A stretch of 64,000 bases of DNA, from NCBI GenBank assembly GCA_025499625.1, contig JAFMVD010000032.1:1-64000 (forward strand), in the 5' to 3' direction. The DNA comes from Carboxylicivirga fragile. GTDB lineage: Bacteria; Bacteroidota; Bacteroidia; Bacteroidales; Marinilabiliaceae. The position numbers and the translations under genes are program-made. Positions 26,056 through 35,144 of the stretch are shown here, piece by piece. The notes beneath the pieces were generated by a model that saw nothing but the letters and a program-made list of their open reading frames with translations, did not search any database and was not told where the DNA came from. How positions within the stretch are numbered: the first letter of the stretch is position 1; every line of letters starts with the position of its first letter.

Positions 26056-26637
26056 ATGTGTACCCAAGGCTCAAAAGGATTTTATATCAGCAGTCTTTTC
26101 GATATCGATAAAGAAATGAATTCAGTGCTTGATCAAACCTTAGAATTGGGGCGCTCCTTTGTGGTAAAAGAATATCAACAAAAGCCATTACCACTGTTTT
26201 TACTATGGCAAGGTATTCTTCATTTTTTGAAATCCAATGAACACTTCAAATATTTAATGGGCCCTGTTAGTATTAGTAATGACTTTAGCCGCTACTCCAA
26301 AGATCTATTAATTGCCTTCATCAAGAAATATCATTTTAACAACGAGCTATCTAAAATGGTGCATCCCAAAAAAGCTTTTGTTGTAAAGTCAGATAGAGAT
26401 GATATTGATGTTGTTCTGGAAAGGCATGCCAATGACATTCATAAATTGGATAAATACATATCCGGCATTGAACCAGGATACATTAAAATTCCAGTACTCT
26501 TAAAACAGTATATTCGACAAAATGCCAGGATTATAGGCTTCAACGTTGATCCAAATTTCAACGACTGTTTAGATGGTTTAATGATACTTGATATCTCTAA
26601 ACTACCTGAATCGACTATGTCCTCTTTAGAAAAATAG
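26056..26637 (+). CDS. GNAT-like (OlsB-type) C-terminal half of OlsF-like protein
   Basis: The first ATG after the stop lies 75 bp downstream, in the same frame. The 193-residue product keeps the conserved LELGRSFVVKEYQQKPLPLFLLWQG-type region (start near residue 30) and YLMGPVSISNDFSRYSKDLL, but lacks the first strand and part of the acyl-carrier binding region that sits before the stop. If made by reinitiation it would probably be inactive. It ends 46 bp before the converging folA stop, with no clear terminator between. Confidence 0.55.
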   Translation: MCTQGSKGFYISSLFDIDKEMNSVLDQTLELGRSFVVKEYQQKPLPLFLLWQGILHFLKSNEHFKYLMGPVSISNDFSRYSKDLLIAFIKKYHFNNELSKMVHPKKAFVVKSDRDDIDVVLERHANDIHKLDKYISGIEPGYIKIPVLLKQYIRQNARIIGFNVDPNFNDCLDGLMILDISKLPESTMSSLEK

Positions 26638-26683
26638 GGTAAATCAAACAGCCCGTTAATCAACAAATATCTTAACAATTTAC

Positions 26684-27193
26684 TTAAACACAATCAAACT
26701 TACCTGTTCGCTTTAGATTGCTGTAGTTGTAGGTTAATCCGGTTTTCTCATCTGTAAATGGCCCTTCGCGTAAAGTTTCTTCCCAGCCCATACTCTTGTA
26801 TTCAGGAAAAAACACATCTACACCTTTAAATGCATGATGAATTTCAGTCAGGTATAATTCGTCCGTTTCTGGCAAGAAAGCCTTGTATACTTCACCTCCA
26901 CCAATCACAAAAACTTTCTGATCATCGCTACACAAAGCTAATGCTTCACCAATTGACTTTACAACTTCGGCTCCCGGAGCTTCGTAATTTGCCTGGCGTG
27001 TGATAACAATATTCCTACGTTTTGGAAGGGCTCCTTTCGGCAGCGCCTCAAAGGTTTTACGCCCCATTAAAATGGTATGTCCAGTGGTGAGGCCTTTGAA
27101 GCGTTTTAAATCGGCTGAGATATATGCTAATTGATCATTATCTTTTCCAATGCCATTTTTTTCGTCAATGGCTACAATCATTGCAAGGGTCAT
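26684..27193 (-). CDS. folA: Dihydrofolate reductase
   Basis: Reduces dihydrofolate with NADPH, restoring tetrahydrofolate consumed by the thymidylate synthase encoded 2 bp upstream. The N-terminal MIVAIDEKNGIGKDN (substrate and nicotinamide loop) precedes the catalytic acid in ISADLKRFK. ILMGRKTFEALPKG and FVIGGGEVYKAFL are the NADPH-binding elements. 169 residues, normal length. The Met at residue 5 (27181) is an alternative start that matches most DHFR N termini better. thyA-folA order makes a functional two-gene operon. Confidence 0.93.
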   Translation of the reverse strand: MTLAMIVAIDEKNGIGKDNDQLAYISADLKRFKGLTTGHTILMGRKTFEALPKGALPKRRNIVITRQANYEAPGAEVVKSIGEALALCSDDQKVFVIGGGEVYKAFLPETDELYLTEIHHAFKGVDVFFPEYKSMGWEETLREGPFTDEKTGLTYNYSNLKRTGKFDCV

Positions 27194-27195
27194 AA

Positions 27196-27990
27196 CTATA
27201 TCGAAATTGCACCTTTAATGTGCGGGTGTGACTCGTAATTTGTTAACTCAAAATCATCAAACACAAAATCGTCGATGTTTTTTCGTTCAGGATTAATTAG
27301 CATTTGTGGCAAAGTCATTGGATCACGCGTTAACTGTAATTTAACCTGCTCCAAATGATTTAAGTAGATGTGTGCATCGCCAAGTGTATGAACAAATGTG
27401 CCAGGTTTTAAACCCGTTACCTGTGCAACCATCATCAACAATATGGCATAAGAAGCTATATTAAAAGGTACACCTAGAAAGATGTCGGCACTTCGCTGGT
27501 ACAACTGACAACTCAACTTACCATCGGCCACATAAAACTGAAACATGATGTGACAAGGTGGTAATTGCATATCATCAATGGCTCCAACGTTCCAAGCACT
27601 TACCAGGTGACGGCGCGAATCAGGATTGATCTTAATACTCTCAATTACTTGTGCAATCTGGTCAATTTGGCCTCCTTTATAATCAGGCCACGAGCGCCAC
27701 TGATAACCATAGATTGGCCCAAGCTCACCATCCTCTTTGGCCCATTCATTCCAAATGCGCACACCATTATCCTGAAGGTATTTCACATTTGTGCTGCCCT
27801 TCAAAAACCATAACAGTTCATGAATAATGGATTTAAGATGCAGCTTCTTAGTGGTTAACAAAGGAAATCCTTCACTCAAATCGAAACGCATCTGATGGCC
27901 AAAGACACTTCTCGTTCCGGTACCTGTGCGATCTTCCTTGGTAACACCTTCATCCAACACGCGTTGCAGTAAATCCAAATATTGCTTCAT
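27196..27990 (-). CDS. thyA: Thymidylate synthase
   Basis: Methylates dUMP to dTMP using methylenetetrahydrofolate. 264 residues, the same length as E. coli ThyA. Catalytic Cys146 lies in [12 protein letters not shown]. Other landmarks are [11 protein letters not shown] for phosphate/loop contact, the SRRH arginine motif at about 125-128, [18 protein letters not shown], and [10 protein letters not shown] -7 box TATTTTTG lies 20 bp upstream. It forms a compact pair with folA. Confidence 0.96.
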   Translation of the reverse strand: MKQYLDLLQRVLDEGVTKEDRTGTGTRSVFGHQMRFDLSEGFPLLTTKKLHLKSIIHELLWFLKGSTNVKYLQDNGVRIWNEWAKEDGELGPIYGYQWRSWPDYKGGQIDQIAQVIESIKINPDSRRHLVSAWNVGAIDDMQLPPCHIMFQFYVADGKLSCQLYQRSADIFLGVPFNIASYAILLMMVAQVTGLKPGTFVHTLGDAHIYLNHLEQVKLQLTRDPMTLPQMLINPERKNIDDFVFDDFELTNYESHPHIKGAISI

Positions 27991-28009
27991 AATGGTAAAC
28001 TTTAAGCGC

Positions 28010-28017
28010 CAAAAATA
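28010..28017 (-). promoter_or_regulatory. -7 box upstream of thyA
   Basis: Exact TAnnTTTG match (TATTTTTG on the minus strand), giving a very short leader before thyA; no clear -33 element. Confidence 0.35.
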
Positions 28018-28076
28018 AGAAAATTACAGAGGCTTATGCATGAAAAGCAGATGCTATTTTAAGAAGTGGTATAAAA

Positions 28077-29189
28077 TTATTTTTTTACTTCTTCTGACAA
28101 ATCAATTATTGTTACAATTGGAAAATGATCGGAGTAATTGACATCCAGTTTTTTAAAATCATAGGCTTGAAAACGCTGATCGTGGAAGATAAAGTCGATC
28201 CGAAATGCTGGCAACTTGCCATTGTATGTTCCACCCATTCCACTTCCTGATTCCACAAAGGCATCCTTTAATTCACCTCTCATCTCACGGTAAACATAGG
28301 ATACTGGCGTATCATTAAAATCGCCGCATACAATTGCGGGGAATGGTGAATTGCTAATGTGTCGACCAATGCGCTCTGCTTGATCGGCCCTATGTTCAAA
28401 GGCTACTCGCATCTTCCCGGTAATCTCTCGTATACCGGCTCGTCTTTCATCTTCATTTTTAAAATTGAGACTATCTAAAAAATTCAAATGCTTAGAGCTA
28501 AAACGGATCGATTCGAGGTGATTATTAAACACACGAACACGTTTTCCATGTACCTTAATATCGGTATGAATGCTAAAATTGCTGGTATGTTCAAATTTCA
28601 GGTTGCCCTTTTCTACAATGGGGTATTTACTAAGAGTGACCAAACCAAAATTTCGCCGGCCGCGTTTACCAGCTCGATATTCGATGTGTTTGTATTTGTA
28701 TTGATTCAATCGGGCCAAGATTGAATGCTCACTATATCGCGACTTGCTAGTTGATGAATAAAATTCTTGCAAACACAATACATCAGGATTTTCCTTTCGT
28801 ATCATCTCAAAAATTTTATTCTGCACGTTTTTTTCGCCAGTCCAATTATAGATGTCCCACATGCGCACGTTGAAACTCATAACGCTCAAAGGCATTTCAA
28901 GTTGCTGCGATTCTTTTAAGCGTTTGCCCTTCCATTGAAAGGTATTATTCCAATGTCCCCATGTTAGCAGAATTGCAAGTAATGGAATCAACAATTGCCA
29001 TCGCCGTTTTGAAGCCCACAGCAAGACCAGTAGTACATTGACACCCCAAAGAATAGGAAAGCCAAAACCCAGAAATGCCAACACCCACATGCGTGAAGGA
29101 TTGACATAGGCTGTTAGAACAGATAACATCAAAAAGCCAGATGCAACCAGACTGATTAGGGTAATTATGGATCGAAAAAAACGTCTCAA
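28077..29189 (-). CDS. Membrane-anchored endonuclease/exonuclease/phosphatase-family protein
   Basis: Three N-terminal hydrophobic helices (about 8-28, 36-58, 65-82) precede an EEP-fold domain with the complete catalytic set: MSFNVRMWD, LCLQEFYSS (metal-binding Glu), FNNHLESI, CGDFNDTPVSY, RIDFIFHD, SDHFPIV with the catalytic His. 370 residues. EEP enzymes cut nucleic acids, phosphoinositides or sphingomyelin; the topology suggests the domain faces outside the cytoplasm, and a phosphodiesterase role is all that can be said. It follows the rhomboid pair at 10 bp, a grouping I associate with Bacteroidota mutL regions. Confidence 0.82.
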   Translation of the reverse strand: MRRFFRSIITLISLVASGFLMLSVLTAYVNPSRMWVLAFLGFGFPILWGVNVLLVLLWASKRRWQLLIPLLAILLTWGHWNNTFQWKGKRLKESQQLEMPLSVMSFNVRMWDIYNWTGEKNVQNKIFEMIRKENPDVLCLQEFYSSTSKSRYSEHSILARLNQYKYKHIEYRAGKRGRRNFGLVTLSKYPIVEKGNLKFEHTSNFSIHTDIKVHGKRVRVFNNHLESIRFSSKHLNFLDSLNFKNEDERRAGIREITGKMRVAFEHRADQAERIGRHISNSPFPAIVCGDFNDTPVSYVYREMRGELKDAFVESGSGMGGTYNGKLPAFRIDFIFHDQRFQAYDFKKLDVNYSDHFPIVTIIDLSEEVKK

Positions 29190-29199
29190 GGTTTAGGTT

Positions 29200-30081
29200 T
29201 TATTTTTTACTTGCTTCAAATAAAGTTTTCTTTTCACTACTTGATAAACTATCGTAGCCACTTGCCTTTATCTTTTCCAAAATTCGATCCACCTCTTGCT
29301 GATTAGCTACAACTCGCTTATTATATTCCATATCAGAGACTGGTCTCCGGTGTGTCACTGTCAATTTTGATTTACGCGAAAATAAAGATACCAAACTATC
29401 CATTGCTTTATTAAATCCAATGGTTACATCCTTGCCTTTCATAATCATGCCAGCATAAAGAAAACCAAAGCCAGCACCACCTAAATGTGCTAAATGTCCA
29501 CCAGTATTTGATAATGATGATATGCTAACCAAATCGAGAATCAAGGCAAACAAAGCAATGTATTTTAATTTAACCGGCCCTATAAACATCAGGTTAATCT
29601 GATAATCGGCCTTTAATCGTGCTATCGCAAATAAGATGGCCATTACCGATGCAGATGCGCCTAGTAAAATTGATGATGAATGATTTGAGTACAACTCAGG
29701 AATTAAATTATAAGCCAATAAATACATTAAAGCGCCCGAAAGTCCACCAAGGAAATACACACCTAAAAATTGACGTGGATTGAGAAATTCCAGGAAGATA
29801 CGCCCAAACCAATAGAGCCAAAGCAGGTTAATGAGTATATGAAAGAAATCGTAATGAACGAACATATAGGTTAATAGAGTCCATGGCTTAAACAGCAACT
29901 CCATTGGATCGGAAGGTACAGATATCCACTGCAACAAAGGCGAATCGACCGAACCCGTTGAAAGACTAAAAAACACCTGAATCAATCGCACCGCAATAAA
30001 TACACCTACATTAATGTAGATAAGACGCGTTAAAGCGCCACCTTGGCGATACGATTGTTTTATTTCGTCAACTATGCTCAT
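29200..30081 (-). CDS. Rhomboid-family intramembrane serine protease (second copy)
   Basis: Six or so membrane segments, with the catalytic serine in LLGASASVM (Ser143) and the catalytic histidine in GGHLAHLGG (His199); the HILINLLWLYWFG stretch supplies the conserved His/Asn of helix 2. The last 60 residues form a charged cytoplasmic tail. 293 residues. It differs from its neighbour in GASA rather than GASG, which is still compatible with activity. Substrates unknown. Start is 6 bp after the upstream rhomboid stop: a tandem pair probably from old duplication, now very diverged. Confidence 0.85.
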   Translation of the reverse strand: MSIVDEIKQSYRQGGALTRLIYINVGVFIAVRLIQVFFSLSTGSVDSPLLQWISVPSDPMELLFKPWTLLTYMFVHYDFFHILINLLWLYWFGRIFLEFLNPRQFLGVYFLGGLSGALMYLLAYNLIPELYSNHSSSILLGASASVMAILFAIARLKADYQINLMFIGPVKLKYIALFALILDLVSISSLSNTGGHLAHLGGAGFGFLYAGMIMKGKDVTIGFNKAMDSLVSLFSRKSKLTVTHRRPVSDMEYNKRVVANQQEVDRILEKIKASGYDSLSSSEKKTLFEASKK

Positions 30082-30087
30082 AGCGTA

Positions 30088-30825
30088 TTATATTCCTTTT
30101 TTCTGCCAATATTTTATTAAGATAAAACCAAATATCATACCACCCAAATGTGCCCAGTGCGCAACATTGTCGAATGAGAAATTGGCAACTCCCATAAATA
30201 ACTCAGCCACACCGTAAATGATTACAAAATATTTAGCCTTAATTGGAATTGGCGGGAACAATAACATCAACTCGGTATTGGGGAACAACATTCCGAAGGC
30301 CAAGAGTATACCAAATACGGCTCCCGAGGCACCAACAGTAGTTCCGTTTAAAGCAACATTAAGCTTCCCCATTAACGGATCGGTAAAATTCTTATATTGA
30401 TCAAGAGCAGCCGCCCCTTGTTCAAAAACAATGCTAATTTGCTCTGGCGACATTTGAGCAGCTATTACCTGATAATTAATGTAACTGGTAATTAAGTGAA
30501 TTACCCCTGCTCCAATACCAGTGATAACATAATACAAGAAGAATTTTTTTGAACCCCAATAAGTCTCCAAAATTCGTCCGAACATAAATACAGCAAACAT
30601 ATTAAAGAACAAGTGCATAAAACCGCCATGCATAAACATATAAGTTCCAAACTGCGCCGGATGAAATCGTTCCGACATTGGTAAATGCAAGCCTAGATAT
30701 CTTGATAGATCGACACCAAATGTGGTTTGCAATACCCATGTAGCCAATAAAAACAAGGCATTAATAATCAAAAGATTCTTAGTTACGGGAGGTAGGCCTG
30801 CCAATGGATTCGGACGATAATTCAT
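30088..30825 (-). CDS. Rhomboid-family intramembrane serine protease (first copy)
   Basis: 245-residue rhomboid with the full catalytic set: HLFFNMFAVFMFG (helix 2 His/Asn), VGASGAVFG with Ser167, and WAHLGGM with His226. It has a longer loop between helices 3 and 4 (about 118-158) than the second copy. It cleaves transmembrane segments of partner proteins; the target is unknown. It is the first of the rhomboid/rhomboid/EEP group. The gap upstream (30826-31083) holds a strong hairpin at 31020 but no gene. Confidence 0.87.
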   Translation of the reverse strand: MNYRPNPLAGLPPVTKNLLIINALFLLATWVLQTTFGVDLSRYLGLHLPMSERFHPAQFGTYMFMHGGFMHLFFNMFAVFMFGRILETYWGSKKFFLYYVITGIGAGVIHLITSYINYQVIAAQMSPEQISIVFEQGAAALDQYKNFTDPLMGKLNVALNGTTVGASGAVFGILLAFGMLFPNTELMLLFPPIPIKAKYFVIIYGVAELFMGVANFSFDNVAHWAHLGGMIFGFILIKYWQKKGI

Positions 30826-31019
30826 GTAAATATTTTTTTATAATCACTATGGCATACTTTTAAGCAACATCAATGCCAGATTGAAAAATTAGTAAAAAAA
30901 ACGCAAGATCTTTCTTATATCAAACAAAAAAAAGAACTTCCTGGTTTAGTCAACACTTGTAAACTGTCATTGTGTCACTCGTTTTAACTTTAAATAGTTA
31001 ATTTTAATTTCGCAAATAC

Positions 31020-31061
31020 GGAACGGTTCTTTATGTGTTTCTTACAATAGAGAACCGTTCC
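31020..31061. repeat. 11-bp perfect inverted repeat between mutL and rhomboid
   Basis: GGAACGGTTCT / AGAACCGTTCC (31020-31030 with 31051-31061), 20-nt loop. Probably the 3' end hairpin of mutL, although no T-run follows on the minus strand. Its arm shares AACGGTTC with the hemN terminator at 45411. Confidence 0.6.
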
Positions 31062-31083
31062 CTAGAATATTTTTAAGCTTCAA

Positions 31084-32973
31084 TTAACTCATAAAACGTT
31101 TCTCCAATTCATCATTATCCAATATTGAGATAATGGATTTACCCGAAGGGGAGAAATTAGGAATTTGACAGGCAAACAGCTGATCAAAGAGTTCACTCAT
31201 TTCAATTCCGCTTAGTGCCTTACCATATGGGATAGATGCCCGCTTGGCCATCGATCCGGCTATTTGTTCAAAAACTTCTTTCTCTAAGTCAACTTCACCA
31301 TCTCTAAAATCGGTTAGTATGCCATCAACCAATTGAGCTGCCGAAACCGATTCTAAGCCAGCCGGTGTCGAAAGTACATTAAACGTTCCGTCATCCACCT
31401 GCTCCAACTCAAGGCCAAGTGACAATAAATCGCTCTTTAACTCATTCACCAAAGCCATTTCTTGTGGGCCAAACTTCAACTCCTCAGGAAAAAGGCTCTT
31501 CTGCGATAAAGAAGCCCCTTTACGAATTGAGTGCATGAAACCTTCGAAAACCACTCGCTCATGGGCGCGCTTCTGGTCAATCATCATTAGTCCCGACTTT
31601 ACTGTCGTCAGTATATAACGGTTCTTCAATTGGAAGAAGCGATTCTGCCCCAAAGTCGACTCATCACCTCCTGAAGATAATAAGGTTTGCTGAACAGGTT
31701 CAACATGCTCTACAAATTGCGTATTGTCATTGCCAGGCAGTTGCATTGATTCATCATTTTCAAAACCACTGTATAACTTATCCCAGCCTTCCGTTTTTGT
31801 TGGTTTCTCATATCCACCTCCGGAGAAAGAACCACCATAACTGGCAGCAGCACTTTTTTTCTCTTCTTCAAAAGGATTGTAAAAAGGATCAACTGAAATT
31901 TCGGGTTCAACAGGTGAAAAATCCTGATTAGCCACAGGAATATGAATCTGATCATCGGTATCAAAATCGATGGAAGGCATCATATTGAATTTCCCTAAAC
32001 TCTCACGAATAGCAGCATTCATTATCTGCCATATGGCTCGTTCGTCCTCAAACTTAATCTCCGTTTTGGTTGGATGAATGTTGACATCCACAATTTTGGG
32101 ATCCACCTCAAGACAAATAAAATAGGCTGGAATGGTTTCTGGTTGTAAGATATTATCATAGGCATCCATCAAGGCGCGATGCAAATATGGATGTTTCATG
32201 AAACGATTGTTCACAAAAAAGAACTGATCGCCCATGGTCTTGCGTGCCGATTCTGGTTTACCCACAAAACCGGAAATATTTACCATCACCGTATCCGTCT
32301 CAATGGGAATTAATTGATCACCCATTTGTTTCCCCATCATATTCACAATGCGCTGCTTAAAATTACCCGATGGCAGATTAAACAAAGGCACACTGTTATG
32401 AATAAGACTCATGGCAATTTCAGGATTAGCCAATGCCACACGCTGAAATTCGTTAATTATATGACGTAATTCCGTTGAGTTCTTTTTTAAGAAACGACGT
32501 CGAGCCGGTACATTATAAAACAAATTCTTGATAATGAATTGGCTTCCTTTGGCACATTGTATGGGTTCTTGCGATTCAAGACTTGAACCGGAAATACAGA
32601 TGTGTACCCCTAATTCATCTTCATCGCGACGCGTTTTTAATTCAACTTGTGCAATGGCAGCAATTGAGGCTAAGGCTTCACCACGAAAACCCATGGTGCC
32701 CAATGCAAATAAATCGGTAGCCTCACGAATTTTTGAAGTAGCATGACGCTCAAACGACATACGAGCATCCGTTTCGGCCATACCCGAACCGTTATCAATC
32801 ACCTGAATAAGTGTTTTGCCAGCTTCGGCAGCCACTACCTGAATTTCACTCGCCCCAGCATCCACGGCATTCTCCATCAACTCCTTAATAACCGAAGCAG
32901 GACGTTGTATTACCTCTCCCGCAGCAATTTGGTTAGCCACCGAATCGGGCAATAACTGAATAATATCTGACAT
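31084..32973 (-). CDS. mutL: DNA mismatch repair protein MutL
   Basis: GHKL ATPase that links mismatch recognition to strand incision. N-terminal domain motifs: ELMENAVDAGA, DNGSGM, TSKI, GFRGEALASI (about 75-100), then a variable linker at about 345-440 and a C-terminal dimerisation domain. The endonuclease motif usually read as DQHAxxE appears as DQKRAHERVVFE, so the metal-binding His is Lys, and the later C-P-H-G-R-P motif is replaced by NFSPSGK. Nicking may therefore be lost or altered, or the variation may be normal in this lineage. 629 residues, expected length. Confidence 0.93.
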   Translation of the reverse strand: MSDIIQLLPDSVANQIAAGEVIQRPASVIKELMENAVDAGASEIQVVAAEAGKTLIQVIDNGSGMAETDARMSFERHATSKIREATDLFALGTMGFRGEALASIAAIAQVELKTRRDEDELGVHICISGSSLESQEPIQCAKGSQFIIKNLFYNVPARRRFLKKNSTELRHIINEFQRVALANPEIAMSLIHNSVPLFNLPSGNFKQRIVNMMGKQMGDQLIPIETDTVMVNISGFVGKPESARKTMGDQFFFVNNRFMKHPYLHRALMDAYDNILQPETIPAYFICLEVDPKIVDVNIHPTKTEIKFEDERAIWQIMNAAIRESLGKFNMMPSIDFDTDDQIHIPVANQDFSPVEPEISVDPFYNPFEEEKKSAAASYGGSFSGGGYEKPTKTEGWDKLYSGFENDESMQLPGNDNTQFVEHVEPVQQTLLSSGGDESTLGQNRFFQLKNRYILTTVKSGLMMIDQKRAHERVVFEGFMHSIRKGASLSQKSLFPEELKFGPQEMALVNELKSDLLSLGLELEQVDDGTFNVLSTPAGLESVSAAQLVDGILTDFRDGEVDLEKEVFEQIAGSMAKRASIPYGKALSGIEMSELFDQLFACQIPNFSPSGKSIISILDNDELEKRFMS

Positions 32974-32986
32974 GTTTCTTTAATTC

Positions 32987-33027
32987 TTATACCATTTTTT
33001 ATAAAGAGATTGGTACTTGGTATAATG
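32987..33027 (+). repeat. TTATACCA...GGTATAAT dispersed element, copy 2
   Basis: 41-bp element opening TTATACCATTT and closing GGTATAATG, with the inverted pair TATACCA/TGGTATA (32988-32994 with 33018-33024). It matches the ends and spacing of the copy at 8438-8477 while the centre differs. Confidence 0.5.
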
Positions 33028-33121
33028 CCGATATAATAATGATTAGTGTTAAGGAGCACAGCGAACTTGATACTAAATTCATTATATAAACGGTATTAAT
33101 CTACTACCTCAACCTTAGTTA

Positions 33122-33451
33122 CTACTCAGCAAGGTAGGTGTTTAACCACTCCATTCCTGACTCGATCAGGTACAGCCCCAGGGCGAATAAAGCAATTAAA
33201 ATAATGATCAAACGTAAATTAGAACGTTTCTTTTCGCTACGTGCCACATCGAAATTAGTCTTAGTACGACGACGCATTCCACCTCTAATTCGTTCTGAAT
33301 ATCCGCTCTCTTTCTCCGCACTATCCAATAAACCTAATTCGCTTTTTATTCTGCGTTCACGCTCCTGGCTTTCCTCCTTCTTCTCATCGTAATAAATCGG
33401 ATCATGCTGAAACACACGATGACGTGCTAGTTTTGAAAATGTAAATTTCAT
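33122..33451 (-). CDS. Small C-terminally anchored membrane protein upstream of mutL
   Basis: 109 residues: a conserved N terminus MKFTFSKLARHRVFQHDPIY followed by a charged region rich in E, R and K (about 23-75) and one membrane helix near residues 78-98. This matches a Bacteroidota family next to mutL that is often mislabelled as riboflavin synthase beta subunit; nothing in it resembles lumazine or riboflavin synthase. Function unknown. It lies 148 bp upstream of mutL on the same strand, with a dispersed repeat in the gap. Confidence 0.7.
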   Translation of the reverse strand: MKFTFSKLARHRVFQHDPIYYDEKKEESQERERRIKSELGLLDSAEKESGYSERIRGGMRRRTKTNFDVARSEKKRSNLRLIIILIALFALGLYLIESGMEWLNTYLAE

Positions 33452-33532
33452 AATTATCGATTTTTGCGTTTCATCCGCACCTCATGCAAAGATAAGAAGT
33501 AATCTGAAATGATGAGGAACTCTGTAATAAAA

Positions 33533-34348
33533 CTAATCGTTCAAACATTTGCCACAATACTTACAGTGGCTTGCATCATCATCATGGCCTTCTTTTAAGC
33601 ACGATTGACATACCTGGGTATTGGTTGGTGTTGGATTACGAAATTCTTTTGCCAATTCCGATGTTACAATACCTGTTGGAACCGCGATAATGGCGTAACC
33701 AATAATCATTATAAAACCAGCAATAAACTTTCCCAAAGTGGTAACAGGAACAATATCGCCGTAACCCACAGTTGTGAGAGTAACCACTGCCCAATAAATA
33801 CTTTCGGGTATACTTCTGAAACCTTCGTTAAACGGACTTTCAACGATGTACATAACCGTTCCAAGTATGGTTATTAGGATTACCACTGCAAATAAAAATA
33901 CGCCTATTTTGTTTCGTCCCGATGACAGAGCAGACCATAATACAGAAGCTTCTTTTACGTAACGTGTCAATTTCAACACCCTGAAAATACGCAACAAACG
34001 GAGCGAACGTATAACCACTAACATGTGTGTGCCCGCAAAAAAGAAAGCGATAAACGTAGGCAGGATAGATAGTAAATCGATGATGCCAAAAAAGGAAAAA
34101 ATATACTTTCGCGGTTTATCAACCACCCAAATACGAAGCAAGTACTCAACAGAAAACAACAGTGTTACTATCCATTCAGCTATGGTTAACCAATGTTCTT
34201 TATCGCGTAATATGCGATCATCACTTTCAATCATCACAATGATGATACTAAAAACAATGAGTACAATTAAGAGAATATCAAAGAAGCGACCAGATTTTGT
34301 GTCCGCTTCAAATATGGCTTCGTGAAGTTTATTTTTTAGGCTTTGCAT
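33533..34348 (-). CDS. Voltage-gated potassium channel-like protein with C-terminal zinc ribbon
   Basis: Six-helix Kv-type ion channel subunit of 271 residues. The S4 voltage sensor carries regularly spaced arginines/lysines (IRSLRLLRIFRVLKLTRYVK, about 118-137) and the pore has the potassium selectivity filter TTVGYGDI (about 192-199). After S6 a short tail ends in cysteines arranged CxxC-x11-CxxC (CQSC...CKYC) with one extra Cys, a zinc-ribbon-like module. It would tetramerise in the inner membrane and pass K+ on depolarisation. The ribbon could sense metal or redox state or help assembly. The gene is divergent from gmhA. Confidence 0.85.
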   Translation of the reverse strand: MQSLKNKLHEAIFEADTKSGRFFDILLIVLIVFSIIIVMIESDDRILRDKEHWLTIAEWIVTLLFSVEYLLRIWVVDKPRKYIFSFFGIIDLLSILPTFIAFFFAGTHMLVVIRSLRLLRIFRVLKLTRYVKEASVLWSALSSGRNKIGVFLFAVVILITILGTVMYIVESPFNEGFRSIPESIYWAVVTLTTVGYGDIVPVTTLGKFIAGFIMIIGYAIIAVPTGIVTSELAKEFRNPTPTNTQVCQSCLKEGHDDDASHCKYCGKCLND

Positions 34349-34464
34349 GGGTTAAGTAATTAATGCTATAAATATAATAAAACAATAATAGCCTAAACAT
34401 ATAATTACGTGCTTGGTTTTATGTTTGAAAAATCCACACTACTTTTACAGCTATAATTGAAGCT

Positions 34465-35037
34465 ATGACAAAGGAAGATATTATTCAAGGATTTAAAGAA
34501 GCGCAAGAAGTACTTTCAAACTTTATTGAGGACAATAGCAATATTGATAAAATAGAGAAAGCAGGTGATTTAATGGTAGATGCTATTAAAAATAATGGCA
34601 AGGTACTTTCGTGTGGTAATGGCGGATCAATGAGTGATGCCATGCACTTTGCCGAGGAGTTAACAGGACGCTTCAGAGAAAACCGTCCGGGTTTAGCCGC
34701 GATTTCAATATCTGATCCTACGCACATTACCTGCGTTGGAAACGATTATGGTTTTGATTATATCTTCTCGCGCTACGTTGAAGCTGTTGGCCAAAGTGGT
34801 GATGTGTTATTAGCCATCAGTACAAGTGGTAACTCGGCCAATGTATTAAACGCTGCCATAGAAGCTCAAAAGAAAGGTATTAAAGTTGTTGCGCTTAGTG
34901 GTAAAAAAGGCGGTGAATTAGCGAACCATTGTGATGTGGAGATACGCGTTCCTCATATGTCCTATTCCGATCGCATTCAAGAAATCCACATCAAAGTGAT
35001 TCATCTATTAATACAATATATCGAAAGTAAAATTTAG
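34465..35037 (+). CDS. gmhA: Sedoheptulose-7-phosphate isomerase
   Basis: SIS-domain isomerase converting sedoheptulose 7-phosphate to D-glycero-D-manno-heptose 7-phosphate, the first step of LPS heptose synthesis. Signature [23 protein letters not shown] (starting near residue 50), then [10 protein letters not shown] (about 115-124) for sugar-phosphate binding and the C-terminal [15 protein letters not shown] helix with active-site His/Glu residues. 190 residues against 192 in E. coli. It is physically separate from rfaE1, which uses its downstream product. A heptad repeat array begins inside its stop codon. Confidence 0.9.
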   Translation: MTKEDIIQGFKEAQEVLSNFIEDNSNIDKIEKAGDLMVDAIKNNGKVLSCGNGGSMSDAMHFAEELTGRFRENRPGLAAISISDPTHITCVGNDYGFDYIFSRYVEAVGQSGDVLLAISTSGNSANVLNAAIEAQKKGIKVVALSGKKGGELANHCDVEIRVPHMSYSDRIQEIHIKVIHLLIQYIESKI

Positions 35038-35065
35038 ACACTTAGATTTATAGATAATAGATCGC
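35036..35065 (+). repeat. AGA-type heptad/octad repeats after gmhA
   Basis: Four words starting AGA: AGACACTT, AGATTTAT, AGATAAT, AGATCGC (8, 8, 7, 7 bp). The first begins inside the gmhA stop codon (TAG). Confidence 0.6.
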
Positions 35066-35144
35066 AAATTAACTTATCAAAATACTTTCAAAAGTAAGCA
35101 GCATTGCGTGATTTTTCTTAACTTGAATGAAAATCGCACATGTT

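Larger units (their letters stand above)
24898..26637 (+). pseudogene. OlsF-like bifunctional acyltransferase interrupted by in-frame TAG
   Basis: One continuous frame of 579 sense codons apart from a single TAG at 25978-25980. Before it is a PlsC-type O-acyltransferase domain (His84/Asp90 in NHPYGFLD). After it is a GNAT-like N-acyltransferase domain of the OlsB/haemolysin type. The 25 codons right after TAG still encode good protein (RHLFLWDNNN..VGAYRLGKG), the expected first strand of the GNAT domain, so the stop falls inside a conserved region (DEYDLY-stop-RHLFLW). In OlsF enzymes the two halves make ornithine or related aminolipids. One base change would restore the gene. It may be a recent pseudogene, a sequencing error, or a readthrough site. 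Confidence 0.75.

Noticed and set aside
31020-31061. Classical terminator for mutL
   Set aside because: The stem is strong but there is no T-run on the minus strand, so it is recorded as an inverted repeat only.
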